Assembly (NCBI GenBank): GCA_910585095.1
Contig: CAJUBU010000009.1
Coordinates: 62,001 to 126,000, forward strand
Direction: 5' to 3'
Origin: an uncultured Lachnospira sp.
Lineage (GTDB): Bacteria; Bacillota; Clostridia; Lachnospirales; Lachnospiraceae
DNA: 64,000 bases
Part shown: positions 15,559-24,272 of the stretch, piece by piece
Layout: each line of letters opens with the position of its first letter
How positions within the stretch are numbered: the stretch's first letter is position 1
Notes under the pieces: generated by a model
What the model was told of the DNA's origin: nothing
Seen by the model: the letters and a program-made list of their open reading frames with translations, nothing else
Database searches by the model: none
Program-made: the position numbers and the translations under genes

Positions 15559-17040
15559 ATGTATTACATAGGTGTTGATTTGGGAACTTCCGCTGTGAAG
15601 CTTATTCTTATGGATAGCAGCGGAGCCGTTGTCAATACGGTTTCTAAAGAATATCCTTTGTCGTTTCCACAGCCAGGCTGGTCGGAACAAAATCCGCAGG
15701 ACTGGTATGAAAAGAGCGTTGAGGGTATTAACGAGCTGACAGAAGGTTTTGATAAATCACAAATAAAAGGCATAAGTTTTGGCGGACAGATGCATGGACT
15801 CGTTATTTTGGATAAGGACGACCAAATTATTCGTCCAGCGATATTGTGGAATGACGGTCGAACAACAAAAGAATGTGAATATCTTAACAATGTAATCGGC
15901 AAAGCTACATTGACAAAATATACTGCTAATATAGCATTTGCAGGATTTACAGCCCCTAAGATTTTGTGGGTAAAGGAGAATGAACCTGAAAATTTTGCAA
16001 AGATAAGTAAGATTATGCTGCCAAAGGATTTCCTTGCTTACAAGCTTTCAGGCGTTCATTGTACAGATGTTTCCGATGCATCTGGAATGCTTTTGTTTGA
16101 TGTAAAAAACAGACAATGGTCAAAGGAAATGATGGAGATATGCGGTATCCAGGAAGATATGCTTGCACAAGTATATGAAAGCTATGAATGCGTGGGAACA
16201 CTTCTAAAAGAGCAGGCAGAAAAGCTTGGCTTGTCTGAAGATGTAAAAGTGATTGCAGGCGCTGGAGATAATGCGGCGGCAGCGGTTGGAACAGGAACCG
16301 TCGGCAATGGCATGTGTAATATTTCACTTGGCACAAGCGGCACGATATTTATATCAAGCGATACGTTTGGCGTTGATGAAAATAATGCGCTGCATTCATT
16401 TGACCATGCAGATGGAAGCTATCATTTGATGGGGTGTATGCTCTCTGCTGCTTCCTGCAACAAATGGTGGATGGATGAAATTATTGGAACAAAAGATTAC
16501 AGTGCCGAGCAGGAAGGTATTACCGATGACAAGCTTGGAAACAATAATGTATTTTATCTTCCATATCTTATGGGAGAGCGTTCACCGCATAATGACCCAC
16601 TTGCAAGAGCAGCATTTTGGGGAATGTCGATGGATACAACAAGACAAGATATGACACAGGCAGTCTTGGAGGGCGTAGCATTTGCTATCCGAGATTCTTA
16701 TGAGGTCGCCAAAAGTCTTGGAATACATATTGATAAGACAAAATTGTGCGGTGGCGGTGCAAAAAGTCCATTATGGCGTAAAATTATTGCAAATGTGCTT
16801 GGTATTAATGTTGAAATCTTAGAGACAGAGGAAGGACCAGCATTAGGCGCCGCAATGCTTGCTGGTGTAGGTGCAAAAGAATTTGACAGTGTTGTGGCAG
16901 CAGCTGAAAAAATGGTTAAAGTAAAAGAAGTCATTAAGCCAGATGCACAGATTACAGCACGTTATGAAGAAAAATATCAGAAATTTAAAAAGTTGTATCC
17001 AGCATTGAAAAAAATGTACAGTGAGTCAAATACCCCGTAG
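15559..17040 (+). CDS. xylB: Xylulokinase
   Basis: 493 residues, normal for the FGGY kinase family. The N-terminal ATPase lobe opens YYIGVDLGTSAVKLILMD; the substrate loop FGGQMHGLVILD and the ILWNDGRTT motif are xylulokinase-like. GAGDNAAAAVGTGTV and the C-terminal KLCGGGAKSPLWRKI are the phosphate and adenosine motifs. The enzyme phosphorylates D-xylulose to D-xylulose 5-phosphate. RBS AGGAGG lies just upstream of ATG 15559. The last codons (SNTP) fall inside a GTCAAATACCCC repeat also present at 42804, so the C-terminus seems to end within a repeat element. The partner isomerase is directly upstream. Confidence 0.9.
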   Translation: MYYIGVDLGTSAVKLILMDSSGAVVNTVSKEYPLSFPQPGWSEQNPQDWYEKSVEGINELTEGFDKSQIKGISFGGQMHGLVILDKDDQIIRPAILWNDGRTTKECEYLNNVIGKATLTKYTANIAFAGFTAPKILWVKENEPENFAKISKIMLPKDFLAYKLSGVHCTDVSDASGMLLFDVKNRQWSKEMMEICGIQEDMLAQVYESYECVGTLLKEQAEKLGLSEDVKVIAGAGDNAAAAVGTGTVGNGMCNISLGTSGTIFISSDTFGVDENNALHSFDHADGSYHLMGCMLSAASCNKWWMDEIIGTKDYSAEQEGITDDKLGNNNVFYLPYLMGERSPHNDPLARAAFWGMSMDTTRQDMTQAVLEGVAFAIRDSYEVAKSLGIHIDKTKLCGGGAKSPLWRKIIANVLGINVEILETEEGPALGAAMLAGVGAKEFDSVVAAAEKMVKVKEVIKPDAQITARYEEKYQKFKKLYPALKKMYSESNTP

Positions 17041-17052
17041 CAAGTTATGGGG
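17025..17052. repeat. GTCAAATACCCC repeat overlapping the xylB stop
   Basis: GTCAAATACCCC (17025-17036), then ATGGGG after 10 bases, resembles the hairpin at 42804-42839. Here the right arm has decayed to GGGGCATGA. It covers the xylB stop codon. Confidence 0.4.
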
Positions 17053-17120
17053 CATGAAGCTTGTACTGCGCAGCAGAGCTTGATATAGTATCAGCTTGCT
17101 GTGGAATATTGAATTAAAAT

Positions 17121-17193
17121 TATTGTGTCTGTGCGTTGTTGGCACAATATAAGTATAAAATAGTTTTTGGTGATAAACAGCGCAGAATAGGAG
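17121..17193 (+). ncRNA. Pseudoknot-type leader, copy C (transaldolase)
   Basis: Helix 1: TATTGTGTC (17121-17129) with GGCACAATA (17141-17149), one G-U. The loop contains GCGTTGTT (17133-17140), pairing with AACAGCGC (17176-17183). AGAATAGGAG follows and ATG is at 17200. The bases differ from the other copies in both helices but pairing is kept. Confidence 0.6.
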
Positions 17194-17199
17194 TAAATC

Positions 17200-17853
17200 A
17201 TGAAATTTTTTATTGATACAGCAAATGTAGAGGATATTCGCAAAGCAAATGATATGGGTGTTATATGTGGCGTTACAACCAACCCATCATTGATAGCAAA
17301 AGAGGGACGAGACTTTAATGAAGTTATAAAAGAAATCACATCAATAGTAGATGGACCTATCAGTGGCGAAGTAAAAGCAACAACAACTGATGCAGAGGGA
17401 ATGATTGCAGAGGGAAGAGAGATTGCAAAGATTCATAAAAATATGGTTGTTAAGATTCCTATGACTGTTGAGGGATTAAAGGCAACAAAAGTACTTTCTT
17501 CAGAGGGTATTCCAGTTAATGTGACACTTATCTTTTCAGCAAATCAGGCACTTCTTGCTGCAAAGGCAGGTGCAGCTTATGTTTCACCATTTTTGGGAAG
17601 ACTTGATGATATATCACAGCCAGGTATTGGTCTTATAAGAGATATTGTTACTATATTTAAAAACTATGATATCAAGACAGAGATTATATGTGCAAGCGTT
17701 CGTAATACAGTACACGTTACAGAGTGTGCACTTGCAGGCGGCGATATCGCAACAGTGCCATATAAGGTAATTGAGCAGATGGTTCATCATCCACTTACAG
17801 ACCAAGGCATTGATAAATTCCAGAAAGATTACATTGCTGTATTTGGAAAGTAA
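17200..17853 (+). CDS. Transaldolase / fructose-6-phosphate aldolase family (short type)
   Basis: 217 residues, the size of the short TalC/MipB-like branch. FFIDTANVEDIRKA, GVTTNPSLIAKEG, and the Schiff-base lysine in NMVVKIPMTVEGLKA (~85-90) are clear, with NVTLIFSANQALLAAKAGA and the C-terminal DQGIDKFQKDY. These enzymes transfer a dihydroxyacetone unit in the non-oxidative pentose phosphate pathway. It lies downstream of xylB in the sugar operon, so it probably processes the pentose phosphate produced there. It has its own pseudoknot leader and AGGAG binding site, which suggests separate translational control. A fructose-6-phosphate aldolase activity cannot be excluded. Confidence 0.88.
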   Translation: MKFFIDTANVEDIRKANDMGVICGVTTNPSLIAKEGRDFNEVIKEITSIVDGPISGEVKATTTDAEGMIAEGREIAKIHKNMVVKIPMTVEGLKATKVLSSEGIPVNVTLIFSANQALLAAKAGAAYVSPFLGRLDDISQPGIGLIRDIVTIFKNYDIKTEIICASVRNTVHVTECALAGGDIATVPYKVIEQMVHHPLTDQGIDKFQKDYIAVFGK

Positions 17854-17864
17854 AAATTCCTTAA

Positions 17865-17916
17865 AAAGGACGTTACATAGTATTAGCGCAACATTGGTCA
17901 TATTGTGACGTCCTTT
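17865..17916. repeat. Inverted repeat between transaldolase and ROK gene
   Basis: AAAGGACGTTAC (17865-17876) and GTGACGTCCTTT (17905-17916) pair over 12 bp with one G-U. There is no T-run. It could be a terminator or an operator for the ROK protein. Confidence 0.45.
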
Positions 17917-17940
17917 GACATACATCATGGAAGGATAAAT

Positions 17941-19092
17941 ATGAAAAATGCAAAGATAACCACTACTGATGTAAAAAAAATAAACAGAAATAGGATATTG
18001 CAATATATATATTCCAACGAACATGCGTCCAGACAAAATATTGCCGATAAACTTCAATTATCATTGCCAACAGTTCACCAAAATTTAAGATTGCTTGAAA
18101 GTGAAAATTTAATTTTGCTGGAGGGAAGTTATAAGTCAACAGGTGGAAGAAAAGCACAAGTTATATCTATCAATCCCAGTGCAAGGTTTACGATTGCAGT
18201 AAATATAACAGATACTAGTTATAAAGTTTCATTAATTAACCTTCGTTCCCAGATTGTATGCAGTAGAATTTATATGGAGTTGTGTACACAGCAAGATTAT
18301 GTAAAGCATATTATAGAAGCAATTAAAGATATTATTAATCTTAGTGGAATTTCCATTTGTGAGAAGGATATTTTAGGGGTTGGGGTAACCATTCCTGGAA
18401 TTGTGGACGAAGTCAATGCAGTGGCAGTCAATGCACCTACTATGGGAGTAAAAAATTATTCCTTAAAAGAACTTGCCGAAAATATTAAGTATCCATGTCG
18501 TATTATGAATGATGCCAGAGCAGCAGCATATGCACAGCATTGGCTGAGTGGAGAAGCATTTAAGAAATCACAAAATAGTAAAGATTCCAGCATTATGTAT
18601 TTAATGTTAAATGATGGGGTTGGAGGAGCAATTGTCTCAGACAATAAAATTATTGCAGGAAAACATAACCGTATGGGCGAATTTGGACATATGGTAATTC
18701 GACCAAATGGAAGAAAATGCTTTTGTGGGCAAAATGGGTGTTTTGAATGTTATGTTTCTGCAAGAAGGTTATCAAAAGATTTGAATATATCATTAAATAG
18801 TTTTTTTTCTCAAGCAAAACATAATCAAGAATATAGATATATTCTTGATGAATATATTACAAATTTGGCAATAGGAGTAAATAATCTTTATATTATATAT
18901 GACAGTGATGTTGTTATAGGTGGTCATGTGGCAGGATATCTTGGCGAGTATAAGGAAATATTGACACAAAAATTAATAGATAAGTGTTCCTTTGAGACAG
19001 ACGGTTCTTATATGAGATTGACTTCATGTAGTAAAGAGCAAGAACAAATGGGAGCAGCACTGACATATATAGCGGATTTCATATTTGAATAA
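17941..19092 (+). CDS. ROK-family transcriptional regulator (XylR/NagC type)
   Basis: 383 residues. An N-terminal winged helix (~15-75: ILQYIYSNEHASRQNIADKL and TVHQNLRLLES in parts) is followed by a ROK sugar-binding domain with GVGVTIPGIVDE, NDARAAAYAQHW, GVGGAIVSDNKI, the MGEFGHMVI motif and the zinc-binding CFCGQNGCFECY. ROK repressors of this layout bind a sugar and release operator DNA. Its position at the end of the isomerase-xylB-tal operon suggests that it controls these genes. Start at ATG 17941 with GGAAGGA upstream; an in-frame GTG at 17905 is part of a hairpin. A 12-bp inverted repeat at 17865-17916 is a possible binding site. Confidence 0.85.
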   Translation: MKNAKITTTDVKKINRNRILQYIYSNEHASRQNIADKLQLSLPTVHQNLRLLESENLILLEGSYKSTGGRKAQVISINPSARFTIAVNITDTSYKVSLINLRSQIVCSRIYMELCTQQDYVKHIIEAIKDIINLSGISICEKDILGVGVTIPGIVDEVNAVAVNAPTMGVKNYSLKELAENIKYPCRIMNDARAAAYAQHWLSGEAFKKSQNSKDSSIMYLMLNDGVGGAIVSDNKIIAGKHNRMGEFGHMVIRPNGRKCFCGQNGCFECYVSARRLSKDLNISLNSFFSQAKHNQEYRYILDEYITNLAIGVNNLYIIYDSDVVIGGHVAGYLGEYKEILTQKLIDKCSFETDGSYMRLTSCSKEQEQMGAALTYIADFIFE

Positions 19093-19130
19093 ATGATTTG
19101 TTTTGATTTGTTAGATTGGAGAAAATTATT

Positions 19131-20927
19131 GTGATAATTTCAAATAATAAAAAATTCAATTTAAAAGCAAATATACAACACTGTGTTATAAGTTTGATTA
19201 TGGCATGGTGTTGTGTTTGTTTTGTTCAGACAATAGTTACCTCAAAACAGGTAGACAACCCTATAGGCAGTTTGTTAAGCGTAAGTTATTCATTGAATAC
19301 ACTGGTTTTTATAGGAATTGTTTTTATAGTGGCAGCATCATTTTTGGCATTGTTGATTGTAACCAACAGTAAGATAATGGAGGCGGCTCTTGTTTTTATC
19401 ACCACATTTCCCTATGCTGTTGTATGTGCTGCTTTTCAGAAAGAAATTATATTTTGTTTATTTCTTGTAATTTTTATGTTATATGAGTTATCCTATGTAT
19501 TTCGCTGTATAATGGAAGCTCAAAAAAATATAGGACGATATTTTAATAAGAAATTGGCAATGATTGTGATTATAATACTAGCCATAGCTTTTGTTTTATT
19601 TACAGGCGGATTTACCGTGTATCGATATTTAACGTATTCTGTCCCTAATTTTGACGGCGGTTTGTTTTCGCAAATGTTTTATTATATGAAAAATCATTTT
19701 ACAATGGAAACAACCTGTGAACGCGATATGCTAGTATCGCATATGAAAATTCACACATCGCCTGTTTATTGGCTGCTGCTGCCTTTTTATTTACTTTATC
19801 CGGGAACAGCAATATTGCAGGTTCTTCAGGCGATTGTTATAGCGCTAGGCGTTATACCATTAGTTTTGATTGGCAAAAATCATCATATGAAGCCTATACA
19901 GCTTACGTTATTGTCCGCAGTCTATTTCTTTTATCCTGTTATGAGTGCAGGTTGTTCTTATGATATACATGAAAATATGTTTCTTCCAGTAGCAATCTTG
20001 TGTTTGATTTTAGCATTTGAAAAAGATTCGCTTTGGGGAATTATCATTTCAACTGTTTTTGTGCTTAGTATTAAAGAAGATGCCGCCGTATATGCAGCAT
20101 TTGTTGCTCTCTATATGATTTTTGCAAAAAAAATGTATAAAAAAGGAACCATAGTATTGATGGTATCTGTCGTATACTTTTTTGGAGCAGTTTATTATAT
20201 TAATCATTTTGGAATGGGAACGTCATCAGACCGATTTAATAATGTGATTGCATCTAGCGATGGGAATGTGCTTGGCATTATTAAAACCGTTCTTGTAAAT
20301 CCTGCTTATGTGTTTGGGCAAATGTTTTGTGAAAAAAAATTACAATATTTTATTACAGTGATGGCTCCTTTGCTGTTTATTCCAATATGGCCAGGTAAGT
20401 GGCAAAAGGTGATATTGTTAGGTCCTTTATTTTTATTTAATCTTATGCCAGATTATGAGTATTTTAGCAATATAGGATTTCAATATACGTTTGGAAGTGC
20501 AACATTACTTTTATATAGTGCTTTTATTACTATAGAAGACATAAATAAATCGCCTAAAACGAAATTACTTGCTATGATGGTGATGTCGTCGGTTCTGTTT
20601 TTTATGTCAACAATGTGGGGCAAGCTTTATTATATGAGGACATATAATAAAGAATACAATCAAGTGACTTATCAGAAAATGGATGAAGCATTAGCATTGA
20701 TACCAGATGATGCCAGCGTTACAGCAAGTACTTTTTTGTGTGCAAAATTATCTTCCAGAGATGTTTTGCATGAGATTTATTATACCAATAAGATTGATGA
20801 ATATATCGCACTGGATTTAAGAGGAGCGCCACGGGATTATGATGTTAATGATTATTTGAATAATGAGGCGTTTGAGACTATTTATTATGATGAGGTGTGT
20901 ATAGCCGTATTTAGAAGAAAAAATTGA
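19131..20927 (+). CDS. DUF2079 polytopic membrane protein
   Basis: 598 residues with about 12 membrane helices. The motif FDGGLFSQMFYY, the HTSPVYWLLLPFYLLYPGTA segment and SYDIHENMFLPVAILC followed by SIKEDAAVYAAFVALY match DUF2079, a family resembling GT-C glycosyltransferases; such proteins could use lipid-linked sugar donors, but the function is unknown. The C-terminal ~100 residues are a soluble extracytoplasmic domain. Start at GTG 19131, with GGAG upstream; a TTG at 19116 is also in frame. It follows the ROK gene by 38 bases but is unlikely to be functionally linked to it. Confidence 0.7.
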   Translation: MIISNNKKFNLKANIQHCVISLIMAWCCVCFVQTIVTSKQVDNPIGSLLSVSYSLNTLVFIGIVFIVAASFLALLIVTNSKIMEAALVFITTFPYAVVCAAFQKEIIFCLFLVIFMLYELSYVFRCIMEAQKNIGRYFNKKLAMIVIIILAIAFVLFTGGFTVYRYLTYSVPNFDGGLFSQMFYYMKNHFTMETTCERDMLVSHMKIHTSPVYWLLLPFYLLYPGTAILQVLQAIVIALGVIPLVLIGKNHHMKPIQLTLLSAVYFFYPVMSAGCSYDIHENMFLPVAILCLILAFEKDSLWGIIISTVFVLSIKEDAAVYAAFVALYMIFAKKMYKKGTIVLMVSVVYFFGAVYYINHFGMGTSSDRFNNVIASSDGNVLGIIKTVLVNPAYVFGQMFCEKKLQYFITVMAPLLFIPIWPGKWQKVILLGPLFLFNLMPDYEYFSNIGFQYTFGSATLLLYSAFITIEDINKSPKTKLLAMMVMSSVLFFMSTMWGKLYYMRTYNKEYNQVTYQKMDEALALIPDDASVTASTFLCAKLSSRDVLHEIYYTNKIDEYIALDLRGAPRDYDVNDYLNNEAFETIYYDEVCIAVFRRKN

Positions 20928-20969
20928 CAAGTATAAGTCATACAATTATAATGTTGGCAAAAGAAGTAT

Positions 20970-20985
20970 GAAAGGCATGGTTATT
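20970..20985 (+). repeat. GAAAGGCATGGTTATT motif, copy 1
   Basis: The same 16-mer immediately precedes the starts of folT (26504-26519) and, with one insertion, the repeat-protein gene at 36511. Here it is followed by GTG-TGA, a start codon and a stop. Confidence 0.4.
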
Positions 20986-20986
20986 A

Positions 20987-21010
20987 GTGTGAAAAATAAA
21001 TTTTTCACAC
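20987..21010. repeat. Perfect 11-bp hairpin with 2-base loop
   Basis: GTGTGAAAAAT (20987-20997), AA, ATTTTTCACAC (21000-21010). Imperfect relatives lie at 52096-52119 and over the ptsI stop at 54935-54955. Confidence 0.5.
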
Positions 21011-21015
21011 CACAA

Positions 21016-21103
21016 TTTGTGTCTGCGCGTTGCTTGACACAAAGTTGTAAAAACAAAATGTTTTATTTTGTTTTTTGCGCAAGAAAGCAGCGCAGAAATG
21101 AGG
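21016..21103 (+). ncRNA. Pseudoknot-type leader, copy D (hisC)
   Basis: Helix 1: TTTGTGTC (21016-21023) with GACACAAA (21036-21043). The loop GCGTTGCTT (21027-21035) pairs with AAGCAGCGC (21085-21093; one G-U). Then AGAA and the RBS ATGAGG (21098-21103). AACAAAAT and ATTTTGTT between the helices can form a further 8-bp stem. Confidence 0.6.
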
Positions 21104-21109
21104 ATTTTT

Positions 21110-22171
21110 ATGAGAGAATGGGAAAATAATATAAGAAAAGTAGAGCCATATATACCAGGAGAACAGCCAAAATCAGTGGGGGTTATTAAGCTGAATACGA
21201 ATGAAAATCCATATCCGCCTTCACCAAAAGCCGAGTTGGCAGCAAGGGATTTTAATTTTGACCGATTAAAACTCTATCCGGACCCAAATGCTTTTGAGTT
21301 GGTGCATGGATTGGCAAAATATTATGGGGTTTCGGATAATCAAGTTTTTGTAGGCGTTGGCTCCGATGATGTTCTTTCGATTTGTTTTTTGACATTTTTT
21401 AATTCAGATAAACCTATTTTATTCCCTGATATATCTTATTCATTTTATCCTGTATGGGCAAATATGTATCAGATACCATACTGTGAAATTCCTGTAGACA
21501 AGGGTTTTCATATTATTGCAAGCGATTATTACAGAGAAAATGGCGGTATTATTTTTCCAAATCCAAATGCTCCTACATCATTATATATGGAATTGGATGA
21601 AGTAGAAAATATTGTTAAAAATAATCAAAAATCCATTGTTATTGTCGACGAGGCATACATAGATTTTGGGGGGAAGTCTGCTATATCTTTAATTGATAAG
21701 TATGAAAACTTATTAGTTGTGCAAACCTATTCAAAATCCCGTTCAATGGCTGGTATGCGAATCGGTTATGCCATTGGCAGTCAAAGACTAATTCAGGCAA
21801 TGCAGGCAGTGAAATTTTCGATTAATTCGTATACAATGAATGTAACGTCATTGGTATATGGTTCAGCAGTTCTTGAAGATGAAGATTATTTTAAGGAGTG
21901 TGTTGAAAAGATTATTGCTACACGTGAGCGAACAAAGCGAGAGCTTGCAACATTAGGTTTTACCTTTTTAGATTCAAAAACAAATTTTATTTTTGCACAG
22001 CATAAAGTAATTCATGCAGATGCCTTGTTTGAAGAATTGAAAAAGAAAAATATATATGTTCGCTATTTTAATAAGCCAAAGATTGATAATTATCTTCGTA
22101 TAACGATAGGAACAGATGAACAGATGAATAAGTTGTTTACAGCTCTCAAAGAGATTATAAATGAGGATTAA
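21110..22171 (+). CDS. hisC: Histidinol-phosphate aminotransferase-like PLP enzyme
   Basis: 353 residues, fold type I aminotransferase. KLNTNENPYPPSPKAE is the HisC opening; FPNPNAPTS, VIVDEAYIDFGG, the PLP lysine in VQTYSKSRSMAGMRIGYA (~205-222) and the C-terminal RITIGTDEQMNKL are all present. HisC converts imidazole-acetol phosphate to histidinol phosphate in histidine synthesis. No other his gene is in the window, so it may instead serve aromatic or another amino-acid transamination. Start at ATG 21110, with ATGAGG six bases upstream and a complete pseudoknot leader. queH follows seven bases later. Confidence 0.85.
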   Translation: MREWENNIRKVEPYIPGEQPKSVGVIKLNTNENPYPPSPKAELAARDFNFDRLKLYPDPNAFELVHGLAKYYGVSDNQVFVGVGSDDVLSICFLTFFNSDKPILFPDISYSFYPVWANMYQIPYCEIPVDKGFHIIASDYYRENGGIIFPNPNAPTSLYMELDEVENIVKNNQKSIVIVDEAYIDFGGKSAISLIDKYENLLVVQTYSKSRSMAGMRIGYAIGSQRLIQAMQAVKFSINSYTMNVTSLVYGSAVLEDEDYFKECVEKIIATRERTKRELATLGFTFLDSKTNFIFAQHKVIHADALFEELKKKNIYVRYFNKPKIDNYLRITIGTDEQMNKLFTALKEIINED

Positions 22172-22177
22172 AAATGT

Positions 22178-22828
22178 ATGGTACCATTTTCACAGCGAAA
22201 TTTTCAAAAAGAATTGGAGCAATTACTTGAACAATTGACAAAAGAGGGGCGTGTGCCTTCTCTTTTGCTTCATAGCTGCTGTGCGCCTTGCAGCAGTTAT
22301 GTAATAGAATATTTGTCAAGATATTTTAATATCGTTGTTTTTTATTATAATCCCAATATATCCATAAATGAAGAATATAAAAAAAGAGTAGAAGAACAAC
22401 AGCGTTTTATTTATGAATTTCCAGCAGTTCATAAAGTGAATTTTATTCAGGGTGATTATGAGCCTGATTTATTTTTTGATAAAGTAAAGGGATATGAGGA
22501 TTGCATGGAAGGCGGAGAGCGCTGCTTTATCTGTTATCGAATGAGGCTTGAAAAAACTGCTCGTTTGGCAAAGCAGATGAATATGGATTATTTTACAACA
22601 ACGCTTACAATAAGTCCATTGAAAAATAGTCATAAACTTAATGAAATAGGATTAACATTGGAAAGAGAATATGGAGTTTCTTATCTTTTGTCGGATTTTA
22701 AAAAGAAAGAAGGGTATAAAAGGTCTATACAGCTTTCAGGTTTATATCATTTATATAGACAAGATTATTGCGGCTGTACATTTTCCTATGAACAGCGGCG
22801 GCGAGAAAAATGTTCAAATCTAGTTTGA
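22178..22828 (+). CDS. queH: Epoxyqueuosine reductase QueH
   Basis: 216 residues. The diagnostic cysteine motifs are LLHSCCAPCSSYVIEYL (~29-45), GGERCFICYRMRLE (~108-121) and DYCGCTFSY (~197-205), which bind the 4Fe-4S cluster and the catalytic metal. QueH performs the last step of queuosine synthesis on tRNA, reducing epoxyqueuosine, and replaces QueG in many anaerobes. It starts seven bases after the hisC stop and is likely translated by coupling; the only Shine-Dalgarno is GAGG inside the end of hisC. Overall length and motif order match the family well. Confidence 0.9.
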   Translation: MVPFSQRNFQKELEQLLEQLTKEGRVPSLLLHSCCAPCSSYVIEYLSRYFNIVVFYYNPNISINEEYKKRVEEQQRFIYEFPAVHKVNFIQGDYEPDLFFDKVKGYEDCMEGGERCFICYRMRLEKTARLAKQMNMDYFTTTLTISPLKNSHKLNEIGLTLEREYGVSYLLSDFKKKEGYKRSIQLSGLYHLYRQDYCGCTFSYEQRRREKCSNLV

Positions 22829-22869
22829 TGATGAAAATAGATAGACTATGAACATTGGAGGATGAAAAA

Positions 22870-23508
22870 ATGGATAAAAAACGAAAGCGGAGGCATAGCA
22901 AAAAAAGTAAATGTAATATATTCAAAAAATTTTTTTTGATATTGATTGTAATTATTGTTGTAATGGTTATAGCTATAATTGGTGTTGTGCATTTTATTAT
23001 TCCTATTTTTGTAATCCCAGAAAAAAAAGAACCAGAAGTTATCAATAAGTCAACATTAGAAAAAATTATTAATGTAAGTGACTTATCCACTTTTGAAGCT
23101 GTATATAATGGAATTGCAAAGGTTATGAATGAAAATGAGCCAGATAAGGTTGATTATTATGTTTCATATGAAGCAACAGTAAAAGCAGGGATTAATTTTA
23201 AAAATGTTAAAATAATTGATATTGATAGTGATAAAAAGATAATTACAGTCAAAATTCCTGAAGTTAAAATTAATGATATCAATGTGGATATTACTTCATT
23301 GGATTATATATTTGAAAATGAAAAGGCAAATATATCTACTGTCTCAGAAGAAGCGTATAAAAAGTGTATAGAAGATGTGACTATTGAAAGTAATAAAGAA
23401 AATAAAATTTATGAGCTTGCTGAACAAAATGCAAAAAATATTATTGAGGCATTGATAAGTCCATTTGTTGAACAGTTTGATAATGAATATAATATCAAAT
23501 ATGAATAA
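22870..23508 (+). CDS. DUF4230 membrane-anchored protein
   Basis: 212 residues. A very basic start (MDKKRKRRHSKKSK) leads to a single membrane helix (~20-45). The extracytoplasmic remainder contains YYVSYEATVKAGINFKNVKI and IITVKIPEVKINDINVD, as in DUF4230 proteins, whose function is unknown. GGAGG lies eight bases before ATG 22870. A second DUF4230-like protein, this time a predicted lipoprotein, starts 18 bases downstream. The two are a likely operon and perhaps a paralogous pair acting together at the membrane. Confidence 0.65.
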   Translation: MDKKRKRRHSKKSKCNIFKKFFLILIVIIVVMVIAIIGVVHFIIPIFVIPEKKEPEVINKSTLEKIINVSDLSTFEAVYNGIAKVMNENEPDKVDYYVSYEATVKAGINFKNVKIIDIDSDKKIITVKIPEVKINDINVDITSLDYIFENEKANISTVSEEAYKKCIEDVTIESNKENKIYELAEQNAKNIIEALISPFVEQFDNEYNIKYE

Positions 23509-23526
23509 ACTAAGGAGTAGTTGGGA

Positions 23527-24174
23527 ATGAAGAGAGTAATTCATTTAATTCTTATTATAATAATATGTTTTTCTTGTATGGCATGTTCAAAAGCAAACGA
23601 TGCTAATAATGATGCTAATAATTACTCTAATAATGAAATTGCTCCACAGGAATCTCAGATGAAGACTATTTGTGAATTGGCAACAATGGATTGCTACTAT
23701 CATAATGTTGCAAAATATTCTGAAGATGATGCGTCGGGTGTCTTATGGTGGAAAAAAGACAGAAAATTTTGGATTGAATATGCAGGTATTGTTACAATTG
23801 GGATTGATGTAACATTAGTGAAAATGAGTGTTAGCGGAGAAAATGTTACAATTATAATTCCGCCAGCAAAGGTATTGGGCTGTAAAGTTGATGAAAAAAC
23901 ATTAACAGAGGATTCCTTTATTGTAGCAAAAGATTCTGCAAAAGTTGAGGCGAAACATCAAATAGAAGCATTTAAGCAAGCACAGGCAAAAATGCAGGAA
24001 GAAGCAAGCAAAGATGCGGTTTTGCTTGCAAGCGCTCAACAGCGAGCGCAGAAGTTATTAGAAGATTATATAAATAATATTGGCAATTATATTGGAAAAA
24101 ACTACCATATTGAATGGATTTATCTTGAAGGAGCAAAAGAACTTTATAATATAAGCACACAAGCCTCAGAATAG
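23527..24174 (+). CDS. DUF4230-type lipoprotein
   Basis: 215 residues. A hydrophobic signal ends FSCMAC, giving a plausible lipobox with the modified Cys at ~21, followed by an Asn-rich spacer. The body resembles the preceding gene product: KFWIEYAGIVTIGIDVTLVK and VTIIIPPAKVLG are the same two-strand pattern as in the upstream protein (in parts). A long helix (~140-180, KHQIEAFKQAQAKMQEEA) follows. AAGGAG is nine bases before ATG 23527. Function unknown; the shared DUF4230 pattern and adjacency suggest gene duplication. Confidence 0.65.
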   Translation: MKRVIHLILIIIICFSCMACSKANDANNDANNYSNNEIAPQESQMKTICELATMDCYYHNVAKYSEDDASGVLWWKKDRKFWIEYAGIVTIGIDVTLVKMSVSGENVTIIIPPAKVLGCKVDEKTLTEDSFIVAKDSAKVEAKHQIEAFKQAQAKMQEEASKDAVLLASAQQRAQKLLEDYINNIGNYIGKNYHIEWIYLEGAKELYNISTQASE

Positions 24175-24205
24175 ATAATAGTAAGCATATGAAAAGACAA
24201 AAAAA

Positions 24206-24234
24206 TTGATATTTTATTTTAATTATGGTAGAAT
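24206..24234 (+). promoter_or_regulatory. Promoter for the acidic-tailed protein gene
   Basis: TTGATA (24206-24211), 17 bases, TAGAAT (24229-24234), ~38 bases before ATG 24273. Confidence 0.65.
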
Positions 24235-24272
24235 AATACATTATTATAAGTAATGTAGGAGGGTTTGCGTAT

